Assembly (NCBI RefSeq): GCF_900215605.1
Contig: NZ_OBEL01000005.1
Location: 62,001-126,000, forward strand
Reading direction: 5' to 3'
DNA length: 64,000 nucleotides
From: Cohaesibacter gelatinilyticus
GTDB taxonomy: Bacteria; Pseudomonadota; Alphaproteobacteria; Rhizobiales; Cohaesibacteraceae
The number at the start of each line of letters is the position of its first letter. Positions within the stretch are counted from its first letter, which is position 1. The notes below the pieces were generated by a model, which was not told the origin of the DNA, did not search any database, and saw only the letters and a program-made list of their open reading frames with translations. Both the position numbers and the translations under genes were made by a program. Positions 47,715 through 56,172 of the stretch are shown here, piece by piece.

Positions 47715-47737
47715 GTCTAAATTAGACAAAATGTCTA
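47715..47737. promoter_or_regulatory. Overlapping palindromes in the EutB/EutC divergent promoter
   Basis: GTCTAA-A-TTAGAC (47715-47727) overlaps TAGACA-AAA-TGTCTA (47723-47737), both perfect, so three GTCTA/TAGAC half-sites lie nine bases apart. They are 46 nt before the dehydratase start and 48 nt before the cyclodeaminase-like gene, an apt place for one regulator to control both. Confidence 0.6.
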
Positions 47738-47784
47738 CGAAATAAAATTGAGATATTTCTCGCAACAAAGGGAATTGGGCCGCC

Positions 47785-48744
47785 ATGCAAATCATCGGGA
47801 AGGAGCAGATCCTAGACCATGTCGATCTGCCAGCTGTTCTGAACGATATTGAAAATGGTTTTAAAGCATTTGCTTCAGGCAAGGCGCAGGTGGCTCCTGT
47901 AACCCATCTGGGCTTTGATACATCAAACGGTGAGTGTCACATTAAATGTGCGCATGTTGATGGAGATGAGGTCTTCACCGTCAAACTCGCAACTGGCTTC
48001 TATGACAATCCTGCCAAGGGCATGAGTTCATCAAATGGTTTCATGGCGGTGATTTCGGCCGAGCATGGAACGCCTCTGGCCATTCTGCAAGACGAGGGCG
48101 TTCTGACTGATCTCAGAACAGCACTTGCTGGCGTTTTGGCAACTCGCCTGGGTGCTCGTAGCTCGGCAAAGACTATCGGTATCTTGGGTAGCGGCATTCA
48201 GGGACATCTGCAGGCAAAACTGATCTGTGAGCTGCTTGGCTACAAATCTGTTGTCATTTGGGGCAGGGATGATGAGAAAACAGCCTCGCTGATAGAGGTC
48301 CTGCGCTCTGAATTGCCTGATGTTGATGTTGCACAAGCGGAGACGCCAAGCGAGCTCTGTGAAAAAGCGGATGTGATCGTAACGACCACACCGTCAAAAG
48401 CTCCACTGATCGAAGCGGAATGGGTGCGGCCTGGAACGCATATTGTCGCTGTTGGTGCTGATTCACCGGGAAAACAGGAAATCGATGAACAGCTCTTCGC
48501 AAGAGCTTCCCAAATCTTCGTGGATTCTCCGTCCCAATGTATCGAGCATGGTGAAACAACGAACGCGTTGCAAGCCAAGGTGATTGCAGAAAGTGATCTG
48601 ACGCCACTTGGTGAAGCGCTTTTGAACGGAGCCAAGCCTCGCTCGGATGACGATATCACGATTGCCGATCTAACCGGAGTGGCAGTGCAGGATGCTGCGA
48701 TTGCCAAGTCGGTTTGGCTGAACATGGAACAGCGATCCAAGTAA
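47785..48744 (+). CDS. Ornithine cyclodeaminase / mu-crystallin family protein (EutC or DauB-like)
   Basis: A 319-residue protein. It has the N-terminal substrate domain with KLATGFYDNPAKGMSSSNG and a Rossmann NAD-binding motif ILGSGIQGHLQAKL at about 133, then a TTTPSKAPL stretch and a late ADLTGVAVQDAAIA. Members act as ornithine cyclodeaminases, alanine or arginine dehydrogenases, or imine reductases. The EutB-like neighbour suggests EutC; the DauR-type regulator in the same island suggests a DauB-like imino acid reductase. Both remain open. Confidence 0.86.
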   Translation: MQIIGKEQILDHVDLPAVLNDIENGFKAFASGKAQVAPVTHLGFDTSNGECHIKCAHVDGDEVFTVKLATGFYDNPAKGMSSSNGFMAVISAEHGTPLAILQDEGVLTDLRTALAGVLATRLGARSSAKTIGILGSGIQGHLQAKLICELLGYKSVVIWGRDDEKTASLIEVLRSELPDVDVAQAETPSELCEKADVIVTTTPSKAPLIEAEWVRPGTHIVAVGADSPGKQEIDEQLFARASQIFVDSPSQCIEHGETTNALQAKVIAESDLTPLGEALLNGAKPRSDDDITIADLTGVAVQDAAIAKSVWLNMEQRSK

Positions 48745-48768
48745 CAGACACGATCGATCCTGAAGAGC

Positions 48769-48793
48769 CGGATATGGTATTCGATCATATCCG
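48769..48793 (+). other. Hairpin between the cyclodeaminase-like and ABC genes
   Basis: CGGATATG (48769-48776) and CATATCCG (48786-48793) form a perfect 8-bp stem with a 9-nt loop. There is no T-run. It lies in the 130-nt gap before the ABC operon, so it may separate or tune two parts of the transcript. Confidence 0.45.
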
Positions 48794-48874
48794 ACGACTT
48801 CTGCGTCTATCGATAAGACAAAAATATCCATTTTGGATTTTCTGATCATGCCTGTCTTTGGGAGGAGATAGATT

Positions 48875-49642
48875 ATGACCGCACCCATATCTCGGTTATC
48901 CGTGGAGAATCTTACAAAGTCATATGGTCAGCTTACCGTTCTCAAAGACATTTCCTTGAGTGCAGAACAGGGGCAGGTGATTTCAATCATTGGCTCTTCT
49001 GGATCGGGTAAAAGTACCTTTCTGCGTTGCTTGAATTTGCTTGAAGTACCCGAGAAGGGCGTGATGCACATCGATGGACAGAAGGTAGATTTTCAAACGA
49101 ACCATGAAGGTCAACTGAAAGTCACCAAGGATGTTCAAAAGCTCCGTTCCGCACTGCCGATGGTCTTTCAGGGCTTCAATCTCTGGCAACATCTCACCGT
49201 TCTCGAAAATGTAGCAATCGCTCCGATCCATGTTTTGGGGCGCAATAAGCAGGCCGCAAATGAGCGGGCGGAAGAGCTGCTGATGCGTGTCGGTTTGGGG
49301 GAGCGAATGCATTACTACCCGCATCAACTTTCCGGTGGTCAGCAGCAGCGTGCCGCAATTGCGCGCGCCTTGGCTATGGATCCATCTCTTTTGCTTTTTG
49401 ATGAGCCGACCTCTGCGCTGGACCCCGAACTGGTCGGCGAAGTGCTGCAGGTGATCGAGGAACTGGCAGATCAGGGTAATACCATGATTTTGGTGACCCA
49501 TGAGATGGGCTTTGCGCGCCGGGTTTCCAATCGTGTGATTTTTCTCGATCAAGGCCGGATCGCTGAGGATGGCGAGCCGGAAGAAGTCTTTGGGTCGCCA
49601 AAAACAGAGCGAGCAGCTCAGTTTCTGGCGTCAGTCATTTAA
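48875..49642 (+). CDS. Polar amino acid ABC importer ATP-binding protein
   Basis: A 255-residue ATPase of the GlnQ/HisP family: Walker [10 protein letters not shown], the typical [18 protein letters not shown], signature [15 protein letters not shown], Walker [13 protein letters not shown] and H-loop VTHEM. HisP/ArtP/OccP-type proteins contain the same insertion after Walker A. It has a strong GGAGGAGA ribosome site and heads the transport genes of the island. Confidence 0.94.
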   Translation: MTAPISRLSVENLTKSYGQLTVLKDISLSAEQGQVISIIGSSGSGKSTFLRCLNLLEVPEKGVMHIDGQKVDFQTNHEGQLKVTKDVQKLRSALPMVFQGFNLWQHLTVLENVAIAPIHVLGRNKQAANERAEELLMRVGLGERMHYYPHQLSGGQQQRAAIARALAMDPSLLLFDEPTSALDPELVGEVLQVIEELADQGNTMILVTHEMGFARRVSNRVIFLDQGRIAEDGEPEEVFGSPKTERAAQFLASVI

Positions 49643-49659
49643 CAAGGAGGAATGTTCAA

Positions 49660-50436
49660 ATGAAGAAAGTCGTTCTAGCTGCTGCACTGTCGGCATTCGT
49701 CAGCCTGCCAGCGGCGGCTGAATCCATCAGAATTGCCACCAGTGCAGATTACCCGCCCTGGGAGTCAGTAGACACCAACGGCAACATGATTGGCTTTGAT
49801 ATCGATGTAGGCAATGCCGCATGCGAGAAAGCCAAAGTAAAGTGTGAATGGACCAATCAGGCCTATGATGGTTTGTTGGCGGCTTTGGTTGCCGGCCAAT
49901 ATGATATGATTGTATCGGCTATCTCCATCACTGAGAAGCGCAAGAAAAGCATCGACTTCTCAAATGCCTATGCGCAGGCCCCTGCAGCATTTGCGACATC
50001 CGGAGACAAGTTCTCTTCTATCAAGGATCAGGCAAAACTCAAGGCAGAACTGGACAAGAAAGCCGTTGGGGTTCAGGGGGCCTCGATTTTTGAATCTGTC
50101 GTTGCCGAGAATTTCCCTGGTGTGAACGTCAAAATCTACCAGCAGGCTGACCAGATCATCGCTGATTTGAAATTTGGCCGTATCGATGCAGCTCTTATGG
50201 AAGTGGCGTCTTGGGAGGAATTTTCCAAGGCCAATCCTGATGCAAAACTGAATATGTTTGGCCCGACCCTGACCTATGCTGACTATCCTCAAATGGGTGA
50301 AGGCATCGGCTTCGGGATTGGCAAAGGCAATGCTGAACTGAAGGCCAAAATGGATGCAGCGATCGCAGAACTTATGAAAGACGGCACAATCGAAAAGCTG
50401 TCCAAGAAGTGGTTCGGCTATTCCGTTGCTCCCTAA
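49660..50436 (+). CDS. Polar amino acid ABC importer substrate-binding protein
   Basis: A 258-residue periplasmic protein with a signal peptide ending near residue 20 (AAA-ES), then the type II binding fold RIATSADYPPWESVD, GFDIDVGNAACEKAKV and SAISITEKRKKSIDFSNAY. It resembles the LAO/ArtJ/octopine-binding group of basic amino acid binders, so a basic or zwitterionic amino acid derivative is likely. It has an AAGGAGGAA ribosome site and is followed by a 12-bp hairpin. Confidence 0.92.
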   Translation: MKKVVLAAALSAFVSLPAAAESIRIATSADYPPWESVDTNGNMIGFDIDVGNAACEKAKVKCEWTNQAYDGLLAALVAGQYDMIVSAISITEKRKKSIDFSNAYAQAPAAFATSGDKFSSIKDQAKLKAELDKKAVGVQGASIFESVVAENFPGVNVKIYQQADQIIADLKFGRIDAALMEVASWEEFSKANPDAKLNMFGPTLTYADYPQMGEGIGFGIGKGNAELKAKMDAAIAELMKDGTIEKLSKKWFGYSVAP

Positions 50437-50444
50437 AGTCCAAA

Positions 50445-50483
50445 CAGAAGCGCCCATCTAACCCATTTATTTGGGCGCTTCTG
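50445..50483 (+). other. Intra-operon mRNA hairpin after the amino acid binding-protein gene
   Basis: Perfect 12-bp stem CAGAAGCGCCCA / TGGGCGCTTCTG with a 15-nt loop, eight bases after the stop, with no T-run. It likely stabilises the upstream message or limits read-through. It makes an in-frame permease start at 50471 implausible. Confidence 0.75.
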
Positions 50484-50542
50484 GCTCTTCTCATGATCGG
50501 CGGCCTGGGCCATCGATCCAACCACAGCAAGATGTGATCAAT

Positions 50543-51238
50543 ATGCTAGAATTGTTTTCCTACGGACAATCAGGCTGGGGCGATGAATTATTGCAAGGTT
50601 TGGGGACCACCCTTGCCCTGGCAATCATAGCATTTGCCGGTGGCTGCATTGCTGGATTGCTGCTGATGATCCTGCGACGACAGGGGCGGGTTTCGCGCTG
50701 GCTGGTGGTCACCTATACAATGATCTTTCGTGGTGTACCCGAGCTTCTTGTCCTGTATCTGTTTTTCTTTGGATCCGGTGCTGTGGTTCGCTCGGTGGCG
50801 CAAAGTTTTGGATATACGGAGCGGATAAATCTTAGTGGTTTTGCTCTTGGTGCCTTTGCTTTGATGGTCATTGTGACTGCCTATACATCTGAAGCCTTTC
50901 GCGGAGCGGCCAAGTCCATTCCCAAAGGGCAGATCGAAGCGGCCCATGCCTATGGATTTTCAAACCCGCAGGCTTTCGTGCTGATCGAGTTGCCACAGCT
51001 GTTGAGAGTTTCTCTGCCAGCACTCGGCAATATCTGGCTGGTAACGTTGAAAGATACGGCGCTTGTATCTTTGACCGCCGTTGCCGAATTGATGCGTCAG
51101 GCAACCGTCGCAGCAGGATCGACCCACAAGCCATTTACATTTTATGCAGTTGCTGCGCTGCTCTACCTTCTGATTTCGTTTGGTTCAGAGCGCTTGTTCG
51201 GTCGCGCAGAAAACAAATTCGCATTGAAGGCAGGTTAG
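50543..51238 (+). CDS. Polar amino acid ABC importer permease 1 (HisQ/OccQ type)
   Basis: A 231-residue membrane protein with about five helices. It carries the His/Glu/Gln/Arg/opine-family motif FRGVPELLVLYLFFFG and the coupling region SEAFRGAAKSIPKGQIEAAHAYGFSN. It forms a heterodimeric channel with the next gene. ATG 50543 is chosen because the reading frame upstream runs through the hairpin; its ribosome site is weak. Confidence 0.92.
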   Translation: MLELFSYGQSGWGDELLQGLGTTLALAIIAFAGGCIAGLLLMILRRQGRVSRWLVVTYTMIFRGVPELLVLYLFFFGSGAVVRSVAQSFGYTERINLSGFALGAFALMVIVTAYTSEAFRGAAKSIPKGQIEAAHAYGFSNPQAFVLIELPQLLRVSLPALGNIWLVTLKDTALVSLTAVAELMRQATVAAGSTHKPFTFYAVAALLYLLISFGSERLFGRAENKFALKAG

Positions 51239-51239
51239 C

Positions 51240-51908
51240 ATGAATTGGTCTTTGCTTTTTTCATTCTTCGCTGACCTTGCAGAAGGGATACCGGTCACAC
51301 TGGCCATCCTTGCAAGCGCTCTCAGTATTGGTTTTGTTCTCGGCTTGCTGTTGTGCATTGTCCGTTTGCGCCGCATTTCGATTGTGTCGAAACTTGCAGA
51401 TTTCTATGTGCTGTTTTTCCGCGGCACGCCGCTATTGGTCCAGTTGTTCGCGATCTATTATGGCTTGGGAGAGTTCGAGTTCATTCGAAACAGCTTCGCC
51501 TGGCCCTTCTTGCGCGAAGCATGGTTCTGCGCCGTTCTTGCTCTTGGTCTGAACTCTGCCGCCTTTACATCAGAAATCATGCGCGGTGGTGTCCTAGGGG
51601 TAGAGAAAGGGCAGCTGGAGGCCGCTGCTGCCTATGGCTTCTCCAATTTCCAAACGGGACGTTTGATCCTGATGCCGCAGGCTGCACGGATCGCGTTGCC
51701 TGCCTATAGCAACGAAATCATTCTGATGTTGAAGGGCACATCTCTGGCAAGCACCATCTCCATCATGGATCTGACCGGAATTGCCAGAAAGCTCTCCTCA
51801 GAGCATTTTGCACCTTTTGAAGCTTTCATTGCCGCTGGCGCAATCTATCTGGCCATGGTTCTGTTACTAACGGCTGCCTTTTCGACACTAGAAAAAAGAT
51901 ATGCCTGA
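51240..51908 (+). CDS. Polar amino acid ABC importer permease 2 (HisM/OccM type)
   Basis: A 222-residue membrane protein with five helices, FFRGTPLLVQLFAIYYGLG and TSEIMRGGVLGVEKGQLEAAAAYG motifs. It follows its partner after one base, so the two are translationally linked. The domain organisation matches HisM/ArtM/OccM permeases. Confidence 0.93.
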   Translation: MNWSLLFSFFADLAEGIPVTLAILASALSIGFVLGLLLCIVRLRRISIVSKLADFYVLFFRGTPLLVQLFAIYYGLGEFEFIRNSFAWPFLREAWFCAVLALGLNSAAFTSEIMRGGVLGVEKGQLEAAAAYGFSNFQTGRLILMPQAARIALPAYSNEIILMLKGTSLASTISIMDLTGIARKLSSEHFAPFEAFIAAGAIYLAMVLLLTAAFSTLEKRYA

Positions 51909-51927
51909 TTGAAAGAGAGGAAACCTC

Positions 51928-53052
51928 ATGTTTCACCCATTCCATGTTGAGCAGTTCCTGTCGGAATTGGAACACGGTGTCGTTTATAATTATTCGGAAA
52001 GTGGTGTTCATCCGATGAAGGTTGACGAGCTGGTCAAATTGACCGGCCTCAATCCGGATGTAATCTGGCAAACGGTTCTGGATTATCCGCAGGTGAATGG
52101 TTCTACCCTGCTGCGTGAACATATCTCAAAGATGTATCCGGGCACCGATGCAGACAATATTCTGGTGACCGCAGGGGCGTCAGAGGCCAATACCCTGGTC
52201 GCCAACACTCTGCTGGAACCGGGTGATAACATGGTTGCATTCCGCCCTATCTATGAGCAATTGACCGGCGATGTGCGCAACCGTGGCATCGAAGTACGCT
52301 ATGTGGACATGGATCCGCTGAATGATTGGAAAATCGATCCGCAAGCCGTCATGGATGCAGTGGATGAGAACACCAAAGTCATCCATATCATCAATCCCAA
52401 CAATCCAACTGGTCGTGTTGTCAGTCAGGAAGAGCGTGATGGCATCATTGCTGCCGCAGCCAAAGTTGGGGCATGGGTTGTCGCTGATGAAGTCTATATC
52501 GGCACTGAACGTGATACCGATGAAGTGACCAAAAGCTTCTGGGGTGACTATGACAAGGTCGTTGTTCTGAACTCCATGAGTAAGGCCTATGGCCTTCCCG
52601 GCCTGCGCCTTGGCTGGATGGTCGCTCCAAAAGACACCATCACGGCGAGCTGGCGTCGTCATGAATATGCAACAGTGGCCGCGACAACATTGTCCATGCG
52701 CCTTGCAGAGGCTGCGCTTGCAGAACCGGCTCGTGGTCTGCTGGTCGAACGGGCGCGGCGTCTGATCCGTACAGGCTTTGAGACACTCACTGAGGCATTG
52801 CAGGTTCATCCTGGTGTCTTCACTGTCTCGCCGCCACAAGCATCGGCGATGTCTTTCATCAGGTTTGATCTGCCAATTGACTCAGAGACCCTCTGCCGCC
52901 GTTTGCATGCGGAAGAAGATGTACTGGTCATTCCTGGTAGTCGGTTCCATGTCGAGAATCACTTCCGGTTCAGTTCCGCATTGCCGGAAGCGCATCTGCG
53001 AGAAGGCCTTGGGCGTTTGAACAAGGTCGTGGGTAGCATTTTAGAACAATAA
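51928..53052 (+). CDS. Class I/II PLP aminotransferase
   Basis: A 374-residue fold-type I aminotransferase. It has the substrate-side start GVVYNYSESGVHPMKVDEL, the phosphate-binding AGASEANTLVANTLL, NPNNPTGRVV, DEVYIG, the Schiff-base lysine in NSMSKAYGLPGLRLGWM, and a late FRFSSA Arg region. The sequence is nearest to aspartate-aminotransferase-like enzymes that act on varied amino acids. It is the last gene before a strong stem-loop, within the transporter operon, so it probably acts on the imported compound. Confidence 0.9.
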   Translation: MFHPFHVEQFLSELEHGVVYNYSESGVHPMKVDELVKLTGLNPDVIWQTVLDYPQVNGSTLLREHISKMYPGTDADNILVTAGASEANTLVANTLLEPGDNMVAFRPIYEQLTGDVRNRGIEVRYVDMDPLNDWKIDPQAVMDAVDENTKVIHIINPNNPTGRVVSQEERDGIIAAAAKVGAWVVADEVYIGTERDTDEVTKSFWGDYDKVVVLNSMSKAYGLPGLRLGWMVAPKDTITASWRRHEYATVAATTLSMRLAEAALAEPARGLLVERARRLIRTGFETLTEALQVHPGVFTVSPPQASAMSFIRFDLPIDSETLCRRLHAEEDVLVIPGSRFHVENHFRFSSALPEAHLREGLGRLNKVVGSILEQ

Positions 53053-53067
53053 AACCAGCTTCCCTCA

Positions 53068-53129
53068 ACAGGCATAAGAAGCAAGAGTTTAAGTAAGCAG
53101 CCAGCTCGCGCTTTTTATGCCTGTCTTTT
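53068..53129 (+). terminator. Stem-loop terminator between aminotransferase and deacylase genes
   Basis: ACAGGCATAA (53068-53077) pairs with TTATGCCTGT (53115-53124), and AAGC pairs with GCTT inside, separated by a G-T pair. The loop is 27 nt and CTTTTTATT follows. It probably ends most transcripts from the transporter genes; the next gene would then rely on read-through or its own promoter. Confidence 0.72.
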
Positions 53130-53152
53130 TATTCATAAGTCAGGAAGACACA

Positions 53153-54145
53153 ATGCTCTCTACAGCTCTTGATCTGGACGCTGAAGGATTTCATGCAGGC
53201 TATATTGATGTGCCAGCATCTCTCAATCATAGCGCTTGGGCCAATCTAAGGGTTCCTCTGTTTTCCATCAAACGAGGAGAAGGCCCCCGTTGCCTTCTTC
53301 TTGGGGGCTGTCACGGAGATGAATATGAAGGGCCTATCGCCCTGTCTCATCTGGTGCATGGAGAGCTTAAGTTGGAGGATGTTCAAGGACAGATCATTGT
53401 CATGCCAGCCTTCAATACTGCAGCTGTTCAGAATGGCAGTCGGCTCTCTCCACTTGACGATGGCAACATGAACCGGGCTTTTCCGGGAAATCCACGCGGG
53501 ACAATCACGGAGAGGATTGCTGACTTTGTCACACGTGAATTGATCCCGCGTAGTGATGTTGTGGTTGATCTGCATTCCGGCGGGCGCTCACTGATGTTCT
53601 TGCCCTGCACCTTTGTGCCAGTACAGAAAACGGAAGCGGCAACTCAAGCTATTCAGGATCTGGCTAATGCATTTGATGCGCCATTGTCCGTCACCATTCG
53701 TGAACCCTCAGCAGCAGAGATGATTGACACCGAAGTCGAGCGGCAAGGCAAACGAATATTGGCAACCGAGCTGGGTGGCTCTGCATTGGCTACTGCCAAC
53801 ACGATTTCGATCACAAAGCGCGGGATAAAAGGTGTTCTGTCTTCGATGGGCATATTGAAGGAACAAGCCGCGATACCGGCAACCTCAAAAGAGAAGATGA
53901 CCCTGCTGGTGGATGGTTTGCACCATTACACATATTCAGATGATGCAGGCATCTATGAGATGCTATTTGAGCCAGGTAGCAAAGTGAAGCAAGGGCAGGT
54001 GATCGGTTATCTGCATTTCGCAGATCGTGTTGATCGCCCACCGCAGTCGGTTCTGGCTAATACCAGCGGAGTTCTCTTTTGTACTGCCGGGCAGGGGCTG
54101 GTTCAGCGTGGAGATGTTCTAGCCGTTGTTGGGCATATTGAATAA
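53153..54145 (+). CDS. AstE/aspartoacylase-family deacylase (DoeB-like)
   Basis: A 330-residue zinc amidohydrolase. Its metal ligands are His and Glu in GGCHGDEYEG and a second His in DLHSGG, with NMNRAFPGNP for carboxylate binding and a C-terminal beta-barrel (YEMLFEPGSKVKQGQVIGYL). It is closest to DoeB, which deacetylates N-alpha-acetyl-L-2,4-diaminobutyrate in ectoine breakdown. No DoeA hydrolase is present, so the true substrate may be another N-acyl amino acid. The start at 53153 follows AGGAAG; the earlier ATG at 53117 lies inside the terminator stem. Confidence 0.85.
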   Translation: MLSTALDLDAEGFHAGYIDVPASLNHSAWANLRVPLFSIKRGEGPRCLLLGGCHGDEYEGPIALSHLVHGELKLEDVQGQIIVMPAFNTAAVQNGSRLSPLDDGNMNRAFPGNPRGTITERIADFVTRELIPRSDVVVDLHSGGRSLMFLPCTFVPVQKTEAATQAIQDLANAFDAPLSVTIREPSAAEMIDTEVERQGKRILATELGGSALATANTISITKRGIKGVLSSMGILKEQAAIPATSKEKMTLLVDGLHHYTYSDDAGIYEMLFEPGSKVKQGQVIGYLHFADRVDRPPQSVLANTSGVLFCTAGQGLVQRGDVLAVVGHIE

Positions 54146-54244
54146 TCCTTGAAAAGCTGCCAATAGAAGAGAACTGCTATTGATAAGCATTTATGCAAAC
54201 GTCGGCATTCAACTCAGGCCCTTGAAAAAGTGGAAATCAATCGA

Positions 54245-54886
54245 ATGATCAAGACAGAAGAGACTTCTGCAAATCAAGTGGTCGAGAATGTAGCCGTCCC
54301 GATCGCAGAAGCCTTGTCCAAATTGCTGGGCTCCAATGTCGAGATTGTTGTCCACTCCCTGATCACAGAGACTGTGGTGCATATTTGTAATCCATTTTCC
54401 AAACGTGAGATTGGGGATCCGTCCTTCTTGTCGGAAATAGATTTTCGCAAGGATAAGAATGAGACAGTCATCGGCCCATTTGAGAGGGTCAACTGGGACG
54501 GGCGAGTCATTCGCTCAATCTCAGCCGTTTTGCGTGATGATGATGGGACAGCAGTGGCGCTGGCATGTTTCAATTATGATATTTCGGAAATCATGGCTGC
54601 CCAAAATGCCATCACTGCCCTGATCGGGACGCCGGTCACGTCAAAAGGGTCTGAAGCTTTGTTCAAGAATGACTGGCATGAGAAAATGAACCACTACATC
54701 GTGGATTGGTGCCGGGATCGAAACAAATCCGTCGAAGCTTTGGATCGCAAGGATCGCAAGATGCTACTCGAAGCCTTGTTGGATACGGAAGCTTTGCGTG
54801 AGAAACATGCTGCATCCTATATTGCTCGGGTTCTGAATGTGAGCAGAGCGACGATCTATAATGACCTGAAAGCGATCCGAACCTAA
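54245..54886 (+). CDS. YheO/DauR-type regulator (PAS-like sensor plus HTH)
   Basis: A 213-residue protein. The N-terminal YheO-like PAS domain (about 10-120) contains LGSNVEIVVHSL and ISAVLRDDDGTAVALACFNYD. The C-terminal helix-turn-helix is ASYIARVLNVSRATIYNDLKAI. This is the DauR family, which controls D-arginine use in Pseudomonas. It is likely the regulator of the 46.7-54.1 kb island and a candidate reader of the palindromes at 47715-47737. A GTG at 54230 is an alternative start. Confidence 0.87.
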   Translation: MIKTEETSANQVVENVAVPIAEALSKLLGSNVEIVVHSLITETVVHICNPFSKREIGDPSFLSEIDFRKDKNETVIGPFERVNWDGRVIRSISAVLRDDDGTAVALACFNYDISEIMAAQNAITALIGTPVTSKGSEALFKNDWHEKMNHYIVDWCRDRNKSVEALDRKDRKMLLEALLDTEALREKHAASYIARVLNVSRATIYNDLKAIRT

Positions 54887-55228
54887 AACTGCTTTATAAT
54901 TGATAGGAAAGGGTTTGATTGGCGATCTCAATGACAGCCAAGTACTCAAGGATTCTGGGTTCAATGTATAGGTTAATACTTATATTTCATCCGTTTGAGT
55001 TATTCACAGTGCCTGTTGAGTAATTATCAGATCTTCCCCTAGGACATCCTACATCTGTACTAGTTGAGATCAAGAAATTTGCGTTGGATCAACTCGACTT
55101 GATGTCAGAAAGACATATCTCAGGGAATATCCGAAATTAAGCAAATTTAGATGTACTAGTCCAATTGACCTTGAGCGCCTCATCTCTTTTCACTGTGCTC
55201 ACGAAAAGGGAATAACGAGGTAAAACTC
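54887..55228 (+). other. Intergenic region upstream of the barrel gene
   Basis: About 340 bp, AT-rich. TGTACTAGT occurs twice, at 55056-55064 and 55152-55160, a short direct repeat built on the palindrome ACTAGT. This could be a regulatory site. No gene or terminator with a T-run was found. Confidence 0.35.
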
Positions 55229-56161
55229 ATGGTTTGGGATATGCGCTCTGGGATCAGAAAGCCAATATTGGCAGGTCTGGTGACAGTATTTTGTATGGGA
55301 GTGGCTCTGCCTGCGGGATATTCGCAAGAGGTGGATGAGCAGAGCATGCTCTCGAATGTACCGGATTGGTTAACCAGAACGGACATATCGGTCTTCGCGA
55401 ATGAAGACCGGGTCAATATATCGCTGGAAACTCTTCAGCCGCTACTCTCCATGGAACAAGGTGGAATCTTCTTTCAAGGTAGGGCAACAGGTGGCACTGA
55501 ATGGGATGGTGACAATTCCGATAATTGGACGCTGAATGCTGGTATTGGTGCACGCCATTTCTTTGGTGACAATCTGATCCTCGGTGTAAATGCCTTCTAT
55601 GATCACGCAACTGAATATCACCATAATCGTGTTGGTGCCGGGTTTGAGGTCATCAGTTCCAATCTGACCGCTCGCGTCAATGGTTACGAAGCACTGTCCG
55701 ATTGGAAGCATGTATCAACCGTTGGAAATATCACTACTCAGGAACGTGCCCTCAGTGGAATTGATGGTGAGATCGAAGCAGTCGTGCCTTACATGCCCTG
55801 GCTTAGAGCTGCGGTGGGTGGATATCATTGGCAAGCGAAGGCCAATGACGATATTACCGGTCTCAAAACTTCCCTTCGTGGTGATCTGACCCGATATGCG
55901 AAGCTGGAAGTTGGCGGGTCCTTTGATAATTATGATGAGAAAGCTTGGGCTCGCCTGACAATCTCGTTGGGTGAGCGTAAAGAAACCCAGTTCACTGCTG
56001 CCGATGATTTCATTTCAAACGCCCCCCTGCCCAAGCGTGATTTGTCAGCACAGCTTTGGCAGAAAGTTTTACGGACAAATGAAATCGTAACCGAGCGTCG
56101 TACGATAAATGCTTCAACTGGCACGGTCTCTGGTGCCGGTGTTTATATAAGCGGTGAGTAA
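55229..56161 (+). CDS. Stand-alone inverse-autotransporter (intimin/invasin-type) beta-barrel
   Basis: A 310-residue secreted protein. It has a signal peptide (hydrophobic core LAGLVTVFCMGVALPAG), then an outer-membrane barrel at about 60-250 with the hallmark strand pair LNAGIGARHFFGDNLILGVN and AFYDH, and repeated amphipathic strands (ARLTISLGE). In intimins the barrel is followed by a linker and Ig-like passenger domains. Here the protein stops after a linker-like LSAQLWQKVLRTNEIVTERR, at residue 310, with no passenger. It may present its partner, encoded 11 nt downstream. The final residue pattern is not an Omp85-type signal. Confidence 0.82.
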   Translation: MVWDMRSGIRKPILAGLVTVFCMGVALPAGYSQEVDEQSMLSNVPDWLTRTDISVFANEDRVNISLETLQPLLSMEQGGIFFQGRATGGTEWDGDNSDNWTLNAGIGARHFFGDNLILGVNAFYDHATEYHHNRVGAGFEVISSNLTARVNGYEALSDWKHVSTVGNITTQERALSGIDGEIEAVVPYMPWLRAAVGGYHWQAKANDDITGLKTSLRGDLTRYAKLEVGGSFDNYDEKAWARLTISLGERKETQFTAADDFISNAPLPKRDLSAQLWQKVLRTNEIVTERRTINASTGTVSGAGVYISGE

Positions 56162-56172
56162 GGACTTAAGGC

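Noticed and set aside
53117-53152. Upstream ATG for the DoeB-like deacylase
   Set aside because: It lies inside the terminator stem and T-run and has no ribosome site; ATG 53153 has AGGAAG.
46707-54145. Straight annotation as an ectoine/hydroxyectoine degradation cluster
   Set aside because: EutB-, EutC- and DoeB-like proteins fit, but ectoine hydrolase (DoeA/EutD) and the usual ectoine regulators are absent and the regulator is of the DauR type, so the substrate is left open.
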